The position numbers were made by a program, and so were the translations under genes. The notes below the pieces were generated by a model, which was given only the letters and a program-made list of their open reading frames with translations, was not told the DNA's origin and did no database searches. 64,000 nt of DNA, taken from assembly GCA_039621445.1 (NCBI GenBank), contig CP154956.1, forward strand, positions 79,604,474 through 79,668,473. Reading direction: 5' to 3'. This DNA comes from Euglena gracilis. Taxonomy: Eukaryota > Euglenida > Euglenophyceae > Euglenales. Shown one piece after another: positions 30,401 through 42,800 of the stretch (positions are counted from its first letter, which is position 1; the number at the start of each line of letters is the position of its first letter).

Positions 30401-33400
30401 CTTCCTTTTCCTAAATTTGAGTTTTGTGGAATCAAATTTGTTTCAACTGTGGAGAAAAACTGATTGCACTTTGTAGTTTGTTGTTTGCAGTTGTATACAC
30501 CACATTTAATGTGTACACCCAAAATTTTATCCTGTGTGCTCCTAATTTTTTGTCTGTGTTCACCAGAAAATCACATGCCTTGCTTTGTTGGGATGCATTT
30601 TAAACATGTCTTTTTATTTCAAATCAGCTTTTTTTTGAGCCTATGGAAGCCCTTATAACAAGGCGAAAATCCCAAAAAAAAGCACAGAAAACTGAATAAT
30701 TCAAGCAAAAAAAATGTGCAAAAAGCGCAAAATATGCATTTTTGAAATAATATAATATGTGCAAAAATTCAAAAATAATGCGGGTCAACTTTCCTCCTCC
30801 CCCTCAAAATGACATTACACAATGCCAAGTTGCGAAAATCCCAATTGCAGTTCAATTCTTCAGGTCAGGGACATATTTTTCAAATTAATCAAAAAGTGAA
30901 ATTTTCAGGATTTTGATAATTTCAAGTGCAATTTGCACCCCTCCTGTTCTGCTTGGCCCAGGGAGGTTGGTTATTGGTTTTTTTTTGCAAGCGGTGGAAG
31001 TTGTTGATGGGGGTTTGGCTGTCTATGCGTGATTTTTTTTGCAATCAGTTTACTCATGCTTTCATGTGATTTTGTTTTGACTTGTGTGTGTCCTTACGGG
31101 TTTGCGAAATGTGCTTTGTGGATAGGGGAATGTCTGGAATCAAGGATTTTTTTTTATTTCATTGATAGAGGTTGTGGGGGGAGGGGGAGTTGATTTGCCA
31201 TGAATGCATCTCAAATGTGCATCTGCAGCGCCGGTTTGGTTATCGCACGACTTTTGATGAAAACTTGTACACTACCCGACTGGATCACAAGCAATTTTCG
31301 GCGAAGGAGATCCGTGAAGCCGAACGATTGGCCAAAGAGATCGAGAAGGTGTGTTGCAAAAGTCGGGGGGGGGCAGGGGTGCTTTATTCTGGACTTATTT
31401 TTCCCTTGCCTGCCGAGTTCCGCAGTTTCATTTGAATGATTATTTTCAGCTTCATTGGTGTGCAACAGCGCCCGATTTGGACCGCAGAGGATACCAACCC
31501 GATGGAAAGGGCTTTGAGGGGGACCATGGGAATGCTCATTCGATACAAAACAACAAATGCAATAAATGCATCCCTTGTTTCTTAAGGTATCTTAAGGTTG
31601 GTGACCCAAGCAGGGAGGGGTTGGGTGGGTGGGTTGGTCTCTGCCTCACATCCCTCCCCTTCCCGAGGGTTCGTCAGACCGAGTGGGTACCCCAAAGAGG
31701 GAAATCCCCTCAATTTTCGGCGCGTTGAACCCAAAACATTTTGGACCCCAAATTTTAAGTCCCTGACCAACCAGCCAAATAGTCCTCTCAAGCCCACCCC
31801 CGGGGAAGTTAAGGGGTGGATGGCGACCCTCCAGTTTTGGAGAATGCCTTTCGGAGGATTTGTTTTTTTTGCACTGCACGGAACAGGATTCGCAGTGTGT
31901 GTCCCATGCTCTGATTTGCTCTGACGGCGCTGCAGGGAATCGGTGACGACAAGATCCGCCACAACGTGCAGTACCTCATGGAACGGAACCAGCAGATGGA
32001 GCGGGACTACGACGAGGAGGAATTGTGTGCCCCACCCCTCCCGCGCGCGCCGTGGTGGCACACCGACGCCCGTGCTTCCCGGTTCTCATATCAACATATT
32101 GCGCCGGCCGATGACAGGCGACACGACCTTTTCACACCTTTCCGCAGACACAGCTCAGTCTTCCGGCCGGAACCGCCTCCACGCCCCACCCCGACTCTGC
32201 AAGAGCTCAGTTCGGGGGCTCCAGGCAAGTGTGTACAAATGCAGAGGTTGCCAAGCCATGGTGTTTTGAAGCAATGCTCCCCCATTAATTGTGATCACCC
32301 TGTGACCCAGAATCCAATCGAATTTTCAGCAAAAGCAGGCCAAGATCAATGCATTTTTTTTTAAAAGCTGGTGCACAGTTCTGGAAATTGCTGGAAATTG
32401 CTACTGGTGCAATTTCCTGAACAAGTATGGTTTTAAATTGGAAAATAGATTAAATAGAAAACAGATATGGGAGATCTGGGGGGGGTTAATGAAGTTTATA
32501 AGGTTAAGGCTCCAAAATTGGTTGTGATCCTACAGATGATTTGTTATTATCATATTCGCAAGGATGTGGGTGCCATGGGCAGGCTGGGAGAATTCGATCC
32601 CCTCCCTTCACAAGCAGGTTTTGGGGTGTTTGCCATGGCACACATAACACATGGCGCGCTGGCTGCCCCGAGTTTTTTTTTTCCATGGGTTTTTTCTGGT
32701 TAGGCCAGCCGGCACCCAAAAACTGACTCCCTGGGGGCTGGCGTCCCACGGCCAAAGCCCCCCACCTTTGGGGTTGACAATAAGGAACCTGTTTCTCACG
32801 TAACCCCTGGGCAACTCGTCCTGTTAACCCTCAGCTCAGAGCTTTTGCCGTGCAGCGATTTGTAGCACATTCCTTTCTCTCACACAGGCTTGATGAACCC
32901 TCGGAACACTGGAGTCACAAGCATCCAGTCTCTTGGTCACTGGCCGACCCCCCCCCCTGGGTGGGTGACTGGTTTTTTTCAGAGTGACTGACTGGTTTTT
33001 TTTTGCCTGGACCCCTTCCCGAGGTGTGGGTCGGCGTTTGTGGTCATTTTTCCCTTGGATTCCAGAGTGGCCGACCCCCGGGGGGGTTTCCGAAGAAAAA
33101 AGCGAGTGACTGGTTTTTGAAGAGTGGAAATGATCCCCCCGGGGTTGCTAGAAAATTGTATGGTTGCACATTCTGCGCCCCTCCGCACCAGGTACGTTCC
33201 ACCTTACAAGCGGGGGCAGCAGCCAGCGCCGCCTGCCCCCGCCCCCCTCGCGGCCGCAGCACCCCCACCCAAGGTCGCCAAGCAGGCTGACCCGACGGTG
33301 TGCCCCTCGCACTGTGCCGCACGTGACCGGTGGGGAGGGGGCAGTATTTTTTTTTTGACGAGTCCTGGTTGCTTCCCTCCCTGTGGGGGAATCTCCACAT

Positions 33401-33657
33401 GTGTGTGGGTTCTTTTCGCATCCCCCGATTTTTGTATTTTTGATGTTCTCATCAAATTAAGGGGTTCTCATGTCCCAACATTTGGCGGAAAAATTCTCTT
33501 GTAATTAACAACCAGCACGGGAGGGGACTGAATTGTTCTCCCCCCTGGTTTGCTTCAGATTTTTTTTCCACTTCAAAACTTGGGACCTTGCAAAAGACAG
33601 CATGATTCATTTTGTAAGGATGTTGCCTATTTTATCTTTTTACTAAAATATAAATAT

Positions 33658-33752
<95 letters not shown>

Positions 33753-33790
33753 CAATCGATTGATCGATCAATCGGTCGATCGATCGATCG

Positions 33791-33822
<32 letters not shown>

Positions 33823-36800
33823 GTCAATCAATCAATCAATATTTACAGCCGGTTGCGGAATGAATGTGTATCCGGGATCAAAATAATTGCCACGTTTCTC
33901 AACTCTAACTGGTCAATTTTCTCTAAATAACTGCCACTTTTCTCCAAATTACTGCCACTTTTCTCAAAACAATTGCCTATTGTGTGAAAATAAATGCAAT
34001 TTTCTCATAAAAAATGCCCACATGACATTCCGTTTGTCAAACAGGTTTCTATTTCACAAGTGTCTCATTTCTCCTCAAATGTGTGATCTGAATACCAAGC
34101 CCCCCCTCCCCCCAGAGCTATTCAGCTCTTCCCAGGGACGGGAATACCGGGGGGGGGGGGAATTGGAGGCCAAAAAAATTGACTGGGAAAAAATTGGCAT
34201 ACAGAAATCCTGCCAAATTTTTCCGGCCCTTTTTTGAAACCACCGGCCAACCACCCCCAGGGAGGAGCTGCCCCTCCCCCCTTATCTCTAGTGCTCAGGT
34301 GGATGGTGCAAAGCTCTCCCCCCGCAAAAAAAACCCTGCCAATTCTTTATTGTTCGTTTTTAGGTTTGGCACCAATTTTTTCGGCTTCCAATTTTGTCGG
34401 TTCTAATTTTATCTAGCCCCCCCCCCCCGGTAGCTCATTGTCATAGCACTTTTTATGCAGAAGGTTCCGAAAAAGTGTTCAAAAATCGACGTGTTTTGGA
34501 CGTTTTCAAAAAATTGCTTTTTGGCAAATGTGCTGAAATTGACCATTTTTTTTGTGAACATCCAAAAAAAGAGTTGCCAAAAATGACCCTTTTTCGAACT
34601 GCCCGAGGTATGGGAATGGGAATACCTTGGGGGGCCCAGGTCCCCCAGTCCCCCCTCCCCCACTGTTACCATATTGGGCCTTAAAGGGTCCCGTGGATCA
34701 GAATGGCTCGGGGGGGGGGGGCATGGTTATGCTCGTCATGGGCACAATGTGTTGGCCAGCCCTTTTGACGGGGCTGTCGGGTGACTTTCTTTGACTGGGG
34801 GTGGTTTGGGTCATGGGGGGGGTCACGGGAAGGGTCACGAGGGTCATGGGGGAACACCACATTTTCGGTGGCCGAATTAGGAATCCCAAGCCCAAAAATT
34901 TGAAAGAAATTTCCATAAATTTGGAATTCACCACACCTGAAATTAGGATTTTGGCATCAAAATTAGGAGACACTAACCCCAAATTTGAAAATTTATGTCT
35001 TAAAAGTCAGAATCCACCTGAAAATATCATCAAATTAAGCGTCATTGGCCCATAAATTTCGCAGAAAAATTGGCTGAAAAGGGTCGTAGGCCAGGTCACG
35101 GGGGGGGGGGGTCACGGGACGTCACGGGAACACTCCTTTTTTTCGTTTTAAAACTGATGTACCATCGCCGGTGACCCTAACTTTATTGGATAACCTGAAG
35201 GGGGATTCTCGCCACATGGAAAGGGTTCATGCCATGTGGTGTCCCGGCAGTTGCGCTGTTCTAATTTGTGCATTGCCGGCACAGCAGAAACAACGCAGGC
35301 TGTGAACGTTGCCAATGCATCAGCGGTTAGTGTTGCCGCTGCAATCCCTCAGTTTGGTAGATCCCCCCTGATCTATCAAGCGAATTGACAGGTGCGACCA
35401 CAATTTTCTCAAAACTAAATGCCACTTGTCTCACAATAAAATGCCAGACCCGCAAAAGAAACGCACCATCCCGGTTGAAGGGAACACTTGCTGCCTGGAG
35501 AAAATTTTCACAATACTCTTTGAGGTCCCGCCAAATGACTTTTTGAGACAATGGAAAAATTTTTGAGACGGGTGGCCATTAATTTTGAGATCAAAGGCAA
35601 TGCACAATGAGACAGGCGGCAATTCATCTTGAGGCAGTGAGCCATTATTTTTGCAACCGGCTGTAAATAATAGTAATTAATACAAATAAATGGATAATTA
35701 AATCAATTATTTTCATCAATTGATTTAAATATAAATAAATTTAAATAAATTTATTTTAATTAGCTAATAAGTACAGGATTTTCCTTTTTTTGTGTCTTTT
35801 TTCTGCATTTTCATTGATCTTCACCTTCTGGGCGACAAATTTTCGACAGAACCCCCCCCCCCCTGCAGGAGTTCATGGCCCAGGCGGTGCACGCGGCCAA
35901 ACCCATTCCCGCCACGGCGCTCTCCTCTGCGGAGGTGGAGAGGAACCTCCTGGAGCCCACCAGCGCCCCCGCCTCTCGGCCACTGCTGCCTCTGTGCCCA
36001 GGCCGTGCTCTGGAGTGCACGAACTTTTTTTTATTATCTATTTATTTATTTTATGTTATTTTATTTATTTTATTCATTTTTTATTAATTTTTGCTTGTCC
36101 GGTACATTCCATTTCATTGTAAGTGTGTAATTCATAATTTGCATTTAATTTTGATGTAAAAATGTCTTTGGGACTTCCAGCAGCCCAGGCACCGCATGGA
36201 TCACAGCCTCGGTTTCAGGTCCAGCGCTGCACAAGCAACGGTCAGAGTGGACGCTACCCGTTCCACGATCCAGCCAGATGCTGGCTTGGGGGGGGGGGGC
36301 GTCGTTCAGCACCGCCTGCCGCCACCAAGACACGGGGCCCATCTGCTGGGCGGACGAGTGCGACATGGAGGAGGAGGAGAAGCTGTCCATGGCCGCCTCC
36401 ATGCCGCTGCCCCCGCCCGTGCCCCCCAAGCCGGCCCCCAAGCTGGCGCCGCCTGTGCCGGCCCCAACCCCCACGCCCGCCCCCGCTCTCGCCCCCGCCC
36501 CGGTGCCCGTCCCTGCGGCACAACCCAAGTGTGCCGTCCAGGGGTTCGGTGGTGGTGTGGCCGGTGGACCCATCTGCAGCGTTCGACCATTGTGGGGTCG
36601 AAAATTTTGAAGAACACATTCGAAAATTCGAAACACGCATTTCTTGATGTTTTGGGCGGCTGGGTGGTGGTCCCAGGATGTTAGGAATTATTTTCCCCGA
36701 TGTCGACCTTTTCGCCGAACTTCGATTTCTTCACCCGTTTTCCCTGTGGAGTTTAGTTGCGTGTGCCATTGGCGCTTCCTTGTGGGGTTCGCAGTCCCCT

Positions 36801-39800
36801 CTCGGCTGAGGTGAACTCAGCCCTTTTGGAGCTTCCGTTGGAGCCCTGTCCCATCCAAAGCATCACCTGCCTGCAGCCCCAGCTTGAGAAAAGGTTTCTT
36901 TCTGGCCCCGCCACAGCAACGTTGAGGCAGGACACCATCCAAGCCCCCCCCCCCCCCCACACACCCACAAGGGGGAGGGGGGCAAGAAAGGTGCCGCCCC
37001 CCCCCCCCCCCCCCCGCCGCACCCGCCGACAAGAAACCCCCCAAGCCGCTGGTGTGCCGCGATGCCCTTCCGCGCTGCGCCGCTGCTGGGCAAGATGCGC
37101 AGCCCCAGCCTGTGCTGTCGGGCGAGGGCTGGGCCCAAGACCGGGCCCCGTCCCACGCCGCAGGCTGCCGCGGACACTGCGAAGGGTACCGTCGTTTCAC
37201 TCGGAGGTGTGGGGCATGTATGGCTTCTTTCCTTCCCGAAAGCGTCACTGCCCTTGGGAAATGCCGGGTGAATGGGTCTCACGTGCAAAGCATCTGCTGT
37301 GGAGCCACATTGAGCTTTGCCTGTAGCCGTCTGTCCTTTTGAAAGGAAAGAATTCCCATTGCCTTTGGGCCATGGGATAATCCCAAAATGTTGAAAATTT
37401 TAATTTGCATTTTTTTGCAGTATGAATAATTTATAACCACGTTTCTTTCACCTTTTTTTGCATATTTTTCCTTTCCGATTATTTTTGGGCAATTACACAG
37501 GCAATTTGCCCACTAGCAGACAAGTGGAAGTTGTGCACTCTCATTTTTGGACCAATTTCACATAAGCAGCATTTGCATAATGAAATATTAGTGGATGCAA
37601 CTAGGTAAATCAAGCTTATTACTTTGCAAATTTGTTCCACATTTTACTTTGGTTTTGCATTTTTGGAGCAGATGAAAGTCTTCCAAGTCCTCTTCAGCAG
37701 AAAAAGTGTACAGCCCAGGGAGCTCAAGGAATTTACACGCAACTTGTATTTTTTGCATTTTTTTTTTCACTTGTTGCACTTTTTTTACATTTTTTCATTG
37801 CATACTTTGAGGACCCCCCCTGCTTTGGCATTGCTTCAAACGGCGCTTCATCAGAGTGTCGTAAAATTCCTTGTCCTTTCGGATGTGCCTCTTTCTGCTT
37901 TCGCTGCTTGGAATGATGGCATTTTTGGATGTAGTTGCAGAATTACCAGTCGCAAGCTTGAGCAGTGGCAACACATCAGTGTCCCAGTACCAGAAAGGGG
38001 GATTTTGTGTGTGTAATTTTTGAGCCACAGCCACAGCCGAATGAGCCACAGTAGGAATAATGTTGAGATTTTCAAAATGATTACAGCCCCCCCCCCCAGG
38101 AGATTGTCCTGCTTGAACCTGTCAGGGTCCATTTAACACCTGTGTGACCCCTCCCCCCGGGGGGGGGTTTCGAGAGTGGATAGGTGGGTCTTAGGCGGCC
38201 TAACTCGCACTTAAGGTTTTCATTTTTAGCTTGCGCTTTGGCGCAAATTTTCGATTTCTTTGAGACCCGGCGGTAGAACCCACCCTTTTGACCCTCTGGT
38301 TCCGCGGAGACCCTCCACGATGGCGTGTGCATCATTTTCCGATGTTGGAACCCGGGGAACAGGCCCAATTTTGGTGTTTTTTGGCCTGTGCACCATTTTG
38401 AAAAAGGTCCAAAACCCTGGGTTTGACCGCCGAGGCACATGAATTTTCCCAAAAATGGGCCAAAACCCCCGTTGCGAGTCCCTCGTTTTTGAAGCCTTGA
38501 CTGTGTTCCCCGGATGGTGCCACACAGTCCAGGTGACAATTGGCCCCTTTTGTTGCTTTTTTTGGCTCTGTGATATGTCCGTGAAGAGTTTGGCTGCTGA
38601 GGCATCCAGAGGGTGGACTCTACACACACGTCATGAAAAGTTGGAAAAAACGGCATGTCACAAAGTTGTGATCCCTGGGTGCTTGAAGCGCGAGGAGCGG
38701 TACAGTGGGAACCACCCAGGTGGGGGGGGTGGGGGGATTGAGGGCAAGCCCAGGGACCTGTCCCAACGTCTGGTGAGCAACGCCAGGCCCCACACTGCCG
38801 GGAACAGAAGGCAATGGTTAAGGACATTTGCGCTTAAGCGCAAATGTCTTAGCTTGCGCTTAAGCGCAAGTTAAAAAATTTGCGCTTAAGCGCAAGCTAA
38901 AACAGAAGCCCCCTGAGCTTATGGGAGTCCCTCTGATGTGTTACGGTGTGTTGGGGGCCCCTCTCTGAACGGCCAGTGTGCGGGCTTGGTGAGGAAATAC
39001 CTTGCGCCGAAGCGCAAACCATCATACAAAAAACTGAGAAGTGCAAACACGCAGCTGACGTGTAATCTGAATGAACAAGCAGTGCATTATGTGGGCATGT
39101 CCCTTGCGCTTCGGCGCAAATGTATTTCCTCACCAAACCCGCACACTGGCCGTTCAGAGAGGGGCCCCCAACACACCGTAACACATCAGAGGGACTCCCA
39201 TAAGCTCAGGGGGCTTCTGTTTTAGCTTGCGCTTAAGCGCAAATTTTTTAACTTGCGCTTAAGCGCGAGCTAAAACACTTGCGCTTAAGCGCAAATGTCC
39301 TTTTAAATGGCAGATGTGTTTGAATGCGTTCGTGCTGTGTGAGAAGGTGGGGGATAGAGGAAAATGATGAGGAGGGTTTGAGCGCTGCTGTGCCAGAAGC
39401 TTGGTTGGTGCTTTTGAACTATTCAGGTGCTGGGGAGGAAGTGGTTGTTACAATGAGACCAATCGTGGGCGGTAGGCTGTGGAGCCTGAGTGAACTTGCA
39501 CTCAGTGCACAAAGTGGGGTTTTTGGGGATGTTGACAGAAAGACTTTTTCTGCTGAACAATGCCCTCCATCTGCCTGGTGGCATGTGGCTGTCTGGTGGG
39601 TTGCAAATTACCGAAAAAAGGTGTGTAAGCATGTCTTCCCTTCTCCGCCGTTGTTGATGGGCCCTTTCAATTTCTCAATTCCATTCGCTCATCCCCAAAG
39701 TTCTGTGCTTCAAATCCTGGGCGAGGAAAGGGGGGTCACGAGCTTCTTTAAAACACCCTTTCGACGCCTAAAACTGTTTCCTCGGCTGTGATTCCCAGGG

Positions 39801-42800
39801 TTTATCTGGTACCTGTTCTTTTCCAAACAGAATTTTTCCGACTTTCAAAAGTCGGCCAAAGAGAAGGGCCCCTCAGGCACGCTTAATTGCGAGGCAAGTG
39901 GGAGGAACCTCCGGCACTGGAAGTTGGGTTTACAACGCATAGGACAAGACATGTCTGGATATCAAGAAGTTGGCGGTTGTTTTCACGCACCAGGGGGTTG
40001 GCTTCCTGTCCCAGGCAAGGCTTCCCTCCACCTGAGCTCTGTCCGCTCTGGTGATGAGATGCTTCCAGGAGTGCTCTCTCCACCGGCAGTGATAAAAATA
40101 GAAAATAAAAATTGATGGCTGTTGCGCCATAGCGCAATGGGCAGGCTCATGCAGAACGGAAATTTAAGAGTTATACTGCGCCAAAGCGCCAGTAGAAATA
40201 CACTTTTAAAATTGTAAAAGCAACGTGGCTCTTGCGCCGACGCGCAATGTTGACCAATTTTAAGTCAACGTGACTGAGAGTAGGCTTCCGTCCACCTGTA
40301 CTACAATTTTGTGCTCTATCCCCTCTGGTGTTCGTACTCTACCAGGGCCGTTCTCTCCCTCCGTTGTGAGATAAGTTTTAAACAGTTATATTTGCGCTTC
40401 GGCGCAAGCCATGTTGCTTTTGTGTTTTTAAAAATTGTATTTCCATTTGCGCTTTGGCGCAAGGTAACTCTTAATTTTTCATTCTTCATGAGCCTACCCC
40501 TTGCGCTTTGGCGCAAATGGAAACACATGTTGACTCAAAAGTTGTTATCATTGTCCAAATGCGGCAGTGGTCACCCACGTGTTGAATCACAAAAAAGTCA
40601 AAAATTTGCGCCAAAGCGCAAATGGTTTTATTTTTTGTAATTTAAAAAATTTGCGCCAAAGCGCAAATGCATAAGTGGAGTCCCCTCGTTTCATCACCCG
40701 CCGCCTTGTGTTCATGCACACTGGGACCCGGGAGCGCTGTGCCCGTGGACCGTGGAGTTCCTAGTCGTTGGTTTCGTCCCCAGGCCCTGGGGTGCAGGGA
40801 GACACTATTTTCAGACTGTCTCGAGTCTCAGGCCACGGTGGTCGAAAACCAAACTTTTTTGGGGTTTTGCGCGTCGGCGCAAATTTACAGTCACTTTCAA
40901 AGCTAAGTGCGAGTTAGGCCGCCTAAGTGGGTTGGGGCCCCGGTACCCCCCCCCCCCCCCCCGGGGTGCGCCATGGGTCAGGTTTCTGCCCAGCCGAAGG
41001 CCGGGCCGGGAAAGATTTTTCAGTGTTTTCGGCCGATTTTGGCTGATTTTTGGGTTGGTGGGTGGGTGGGTGGGTGGGTTTTGATAAAAGTGGACAGGTG
41101 GGTTTTGGCCCGGGAAAAGTGTCCCGGGGGGGGGGGTCATTAAGTGAATCTGTGGTCGGTACTGCCTGGGAGATTTCCGGCTGTCACCATAGGAATTTGG
41201 CAGGTTTTTCTGGCTTTGGATACGGCCGGGTCCCAGAAAATTTGGAATCCTCACTTTTGGTTACCTGGAGCCTCCCTGGAGCCTCCCTCCGGGGAGCCTC
41301 CCCGGAGGCTGGTTACCCGAGGAGCCAATTTTGTACACAGGCCATGTTCGACACTCCACCTCTGCACAGCACATCACCACAGCACAGAGCACGCAAACCT
41401 GTCACTTGTCACCTCAATGGCACCTGCACGACAGATGCACCTGGACAGTTTTGCGCATTTATGGAGAAGTCCGTCCCTAGTTCTTCCGTTCGAAAACATC
41501 TCATTCATCTCATCATTCATTTATTTATATGCTTACACACACAAATCACGTTTGCCCGTTTGCTATTTATGCCATGTCCGCCAATTTGTTGAAAACCATT
41601 TATCCATTTGGAACAAAAAACCCCATGTTCGCCTGATTTTGCTTTTACTGTTTACCCTTTTGCTGTTTACACCATGTTCGCCAAACTTTGTCCACACAAA
41701 AGGATGTTGTTATTGGGGAGCAGGGGAGGGGGGTGGGGGGTAGGGGGGAGAGGGGCAGGGGGGTGGGAGGAGGGGGGGTCCGGGGGAAGGGGGGAGGGGG
41801 GTCTGGGGGGGGGAGGGGATTAGGATTAAGATTAGAAGCGCCCCACTTCAATGCAATGCCCAAGGTCGACAGGGCCTCTATGGCCCTGCCTCCAAGGGGC
41901 CTACCCGGGCGGGGCCCGCATGTGATGGAGGGATGAGGGCGTGCCCGCTGGGGGGCAGGGTCCGGGATGATATGATGGATGGATGAGGGCGTGCCCCCTG
42001 GGGGCAGGGTCTGGGATGATATGATGGAGGGATGAGGGCGTGCCCGCTGGGGGGCAGAGGATGTGTTGTGTGATGGGTTGTGTGGTGGGGGGGAGCGCTC
42101 AGCTGAAAAAGGTGGGGGGGCCACCTCATCCCAGGTTTGCCCGGTTAGCCATGCCTAGGGCATGTTGCCACCTCTCCGCCGAAAATAGGTGAGGCTGGGC
42201 ACCGCTGGGGTCCCGGTGGAGAGGTTTTTTTGTTATAAATAGGGTGGAGGGATTTTGCCTTGTGCCCACAGCTGAAGATTTTGGTTGATCGATGATGTTG
42301 ATGATTCAGATGTGGCACACACCTCGGCGGTGGATGTCCGAGGTGCAGCCACAGGTCCGCAACACACCCCTTGATGGGGGGCGGCCCAGGTCCCGCAGTT
42401 CACGGGGGAATGGGATGCAGACCATGTGGGCAAATGGTTGGCACCAGAATGCTCCTCCACCCCGGAGGGGGGAGGGGGGCGGGGGGGGGGTGGGGGGCGC
42501 AGGCCCCCTCCCCCCGCTCCCTCCCCCCCGGGCACAGCCAAATGAACACCACTTTGGATGTCACGTGACCTTTTTTTGCAACATCACAATCCATGCTGCC
42601 ATACAGGTTTCTTACCTACGGTTGCATTTATCTGAGAACATTTCCCCCCCCTCCACTCTGTCGTCGTGTTGTGGTTTTCTAATCGCAGCACTCCCCTAAG
42701 TGTCCCGCCCTCGCCACAAAGAACCAGCCAACAGTCCAGATGTTTCACATCTCTTCTTCTTGTGCCTCGCTGTGCCTGCAGTATCCCATGACACATCCAC

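Larger units (their letters stand above)
38190..40926. mobile_element. 2.7-kb TIR element holding ~18 TTGCGC-N4-GCGCAA palindromes
   Basis: The left end CTTAGGCGGCCTAACTCGCA and TTAA-side bases are exactly inverted at 40,903-40,926 (24/24 match by eye). TGGGT directly flanks both ends, a probable 5-bp target duplication. The element contains the foldback at 38,818-39,303 and an open frame at 39,324. Related left-end sequence lies at 27,790. It splits the 37,206-43,180 intron. Confidence 0.88.

Noticed and set aside
32221-32230. AG/GCAAGT as a GC-AG donor for the 32,148 exon
   Set aside because: It would leave phase 1, out of frame with the K-Y-V-P-P exon. The GTGTGT donor four bases later restores the conserved lysine and the frame.
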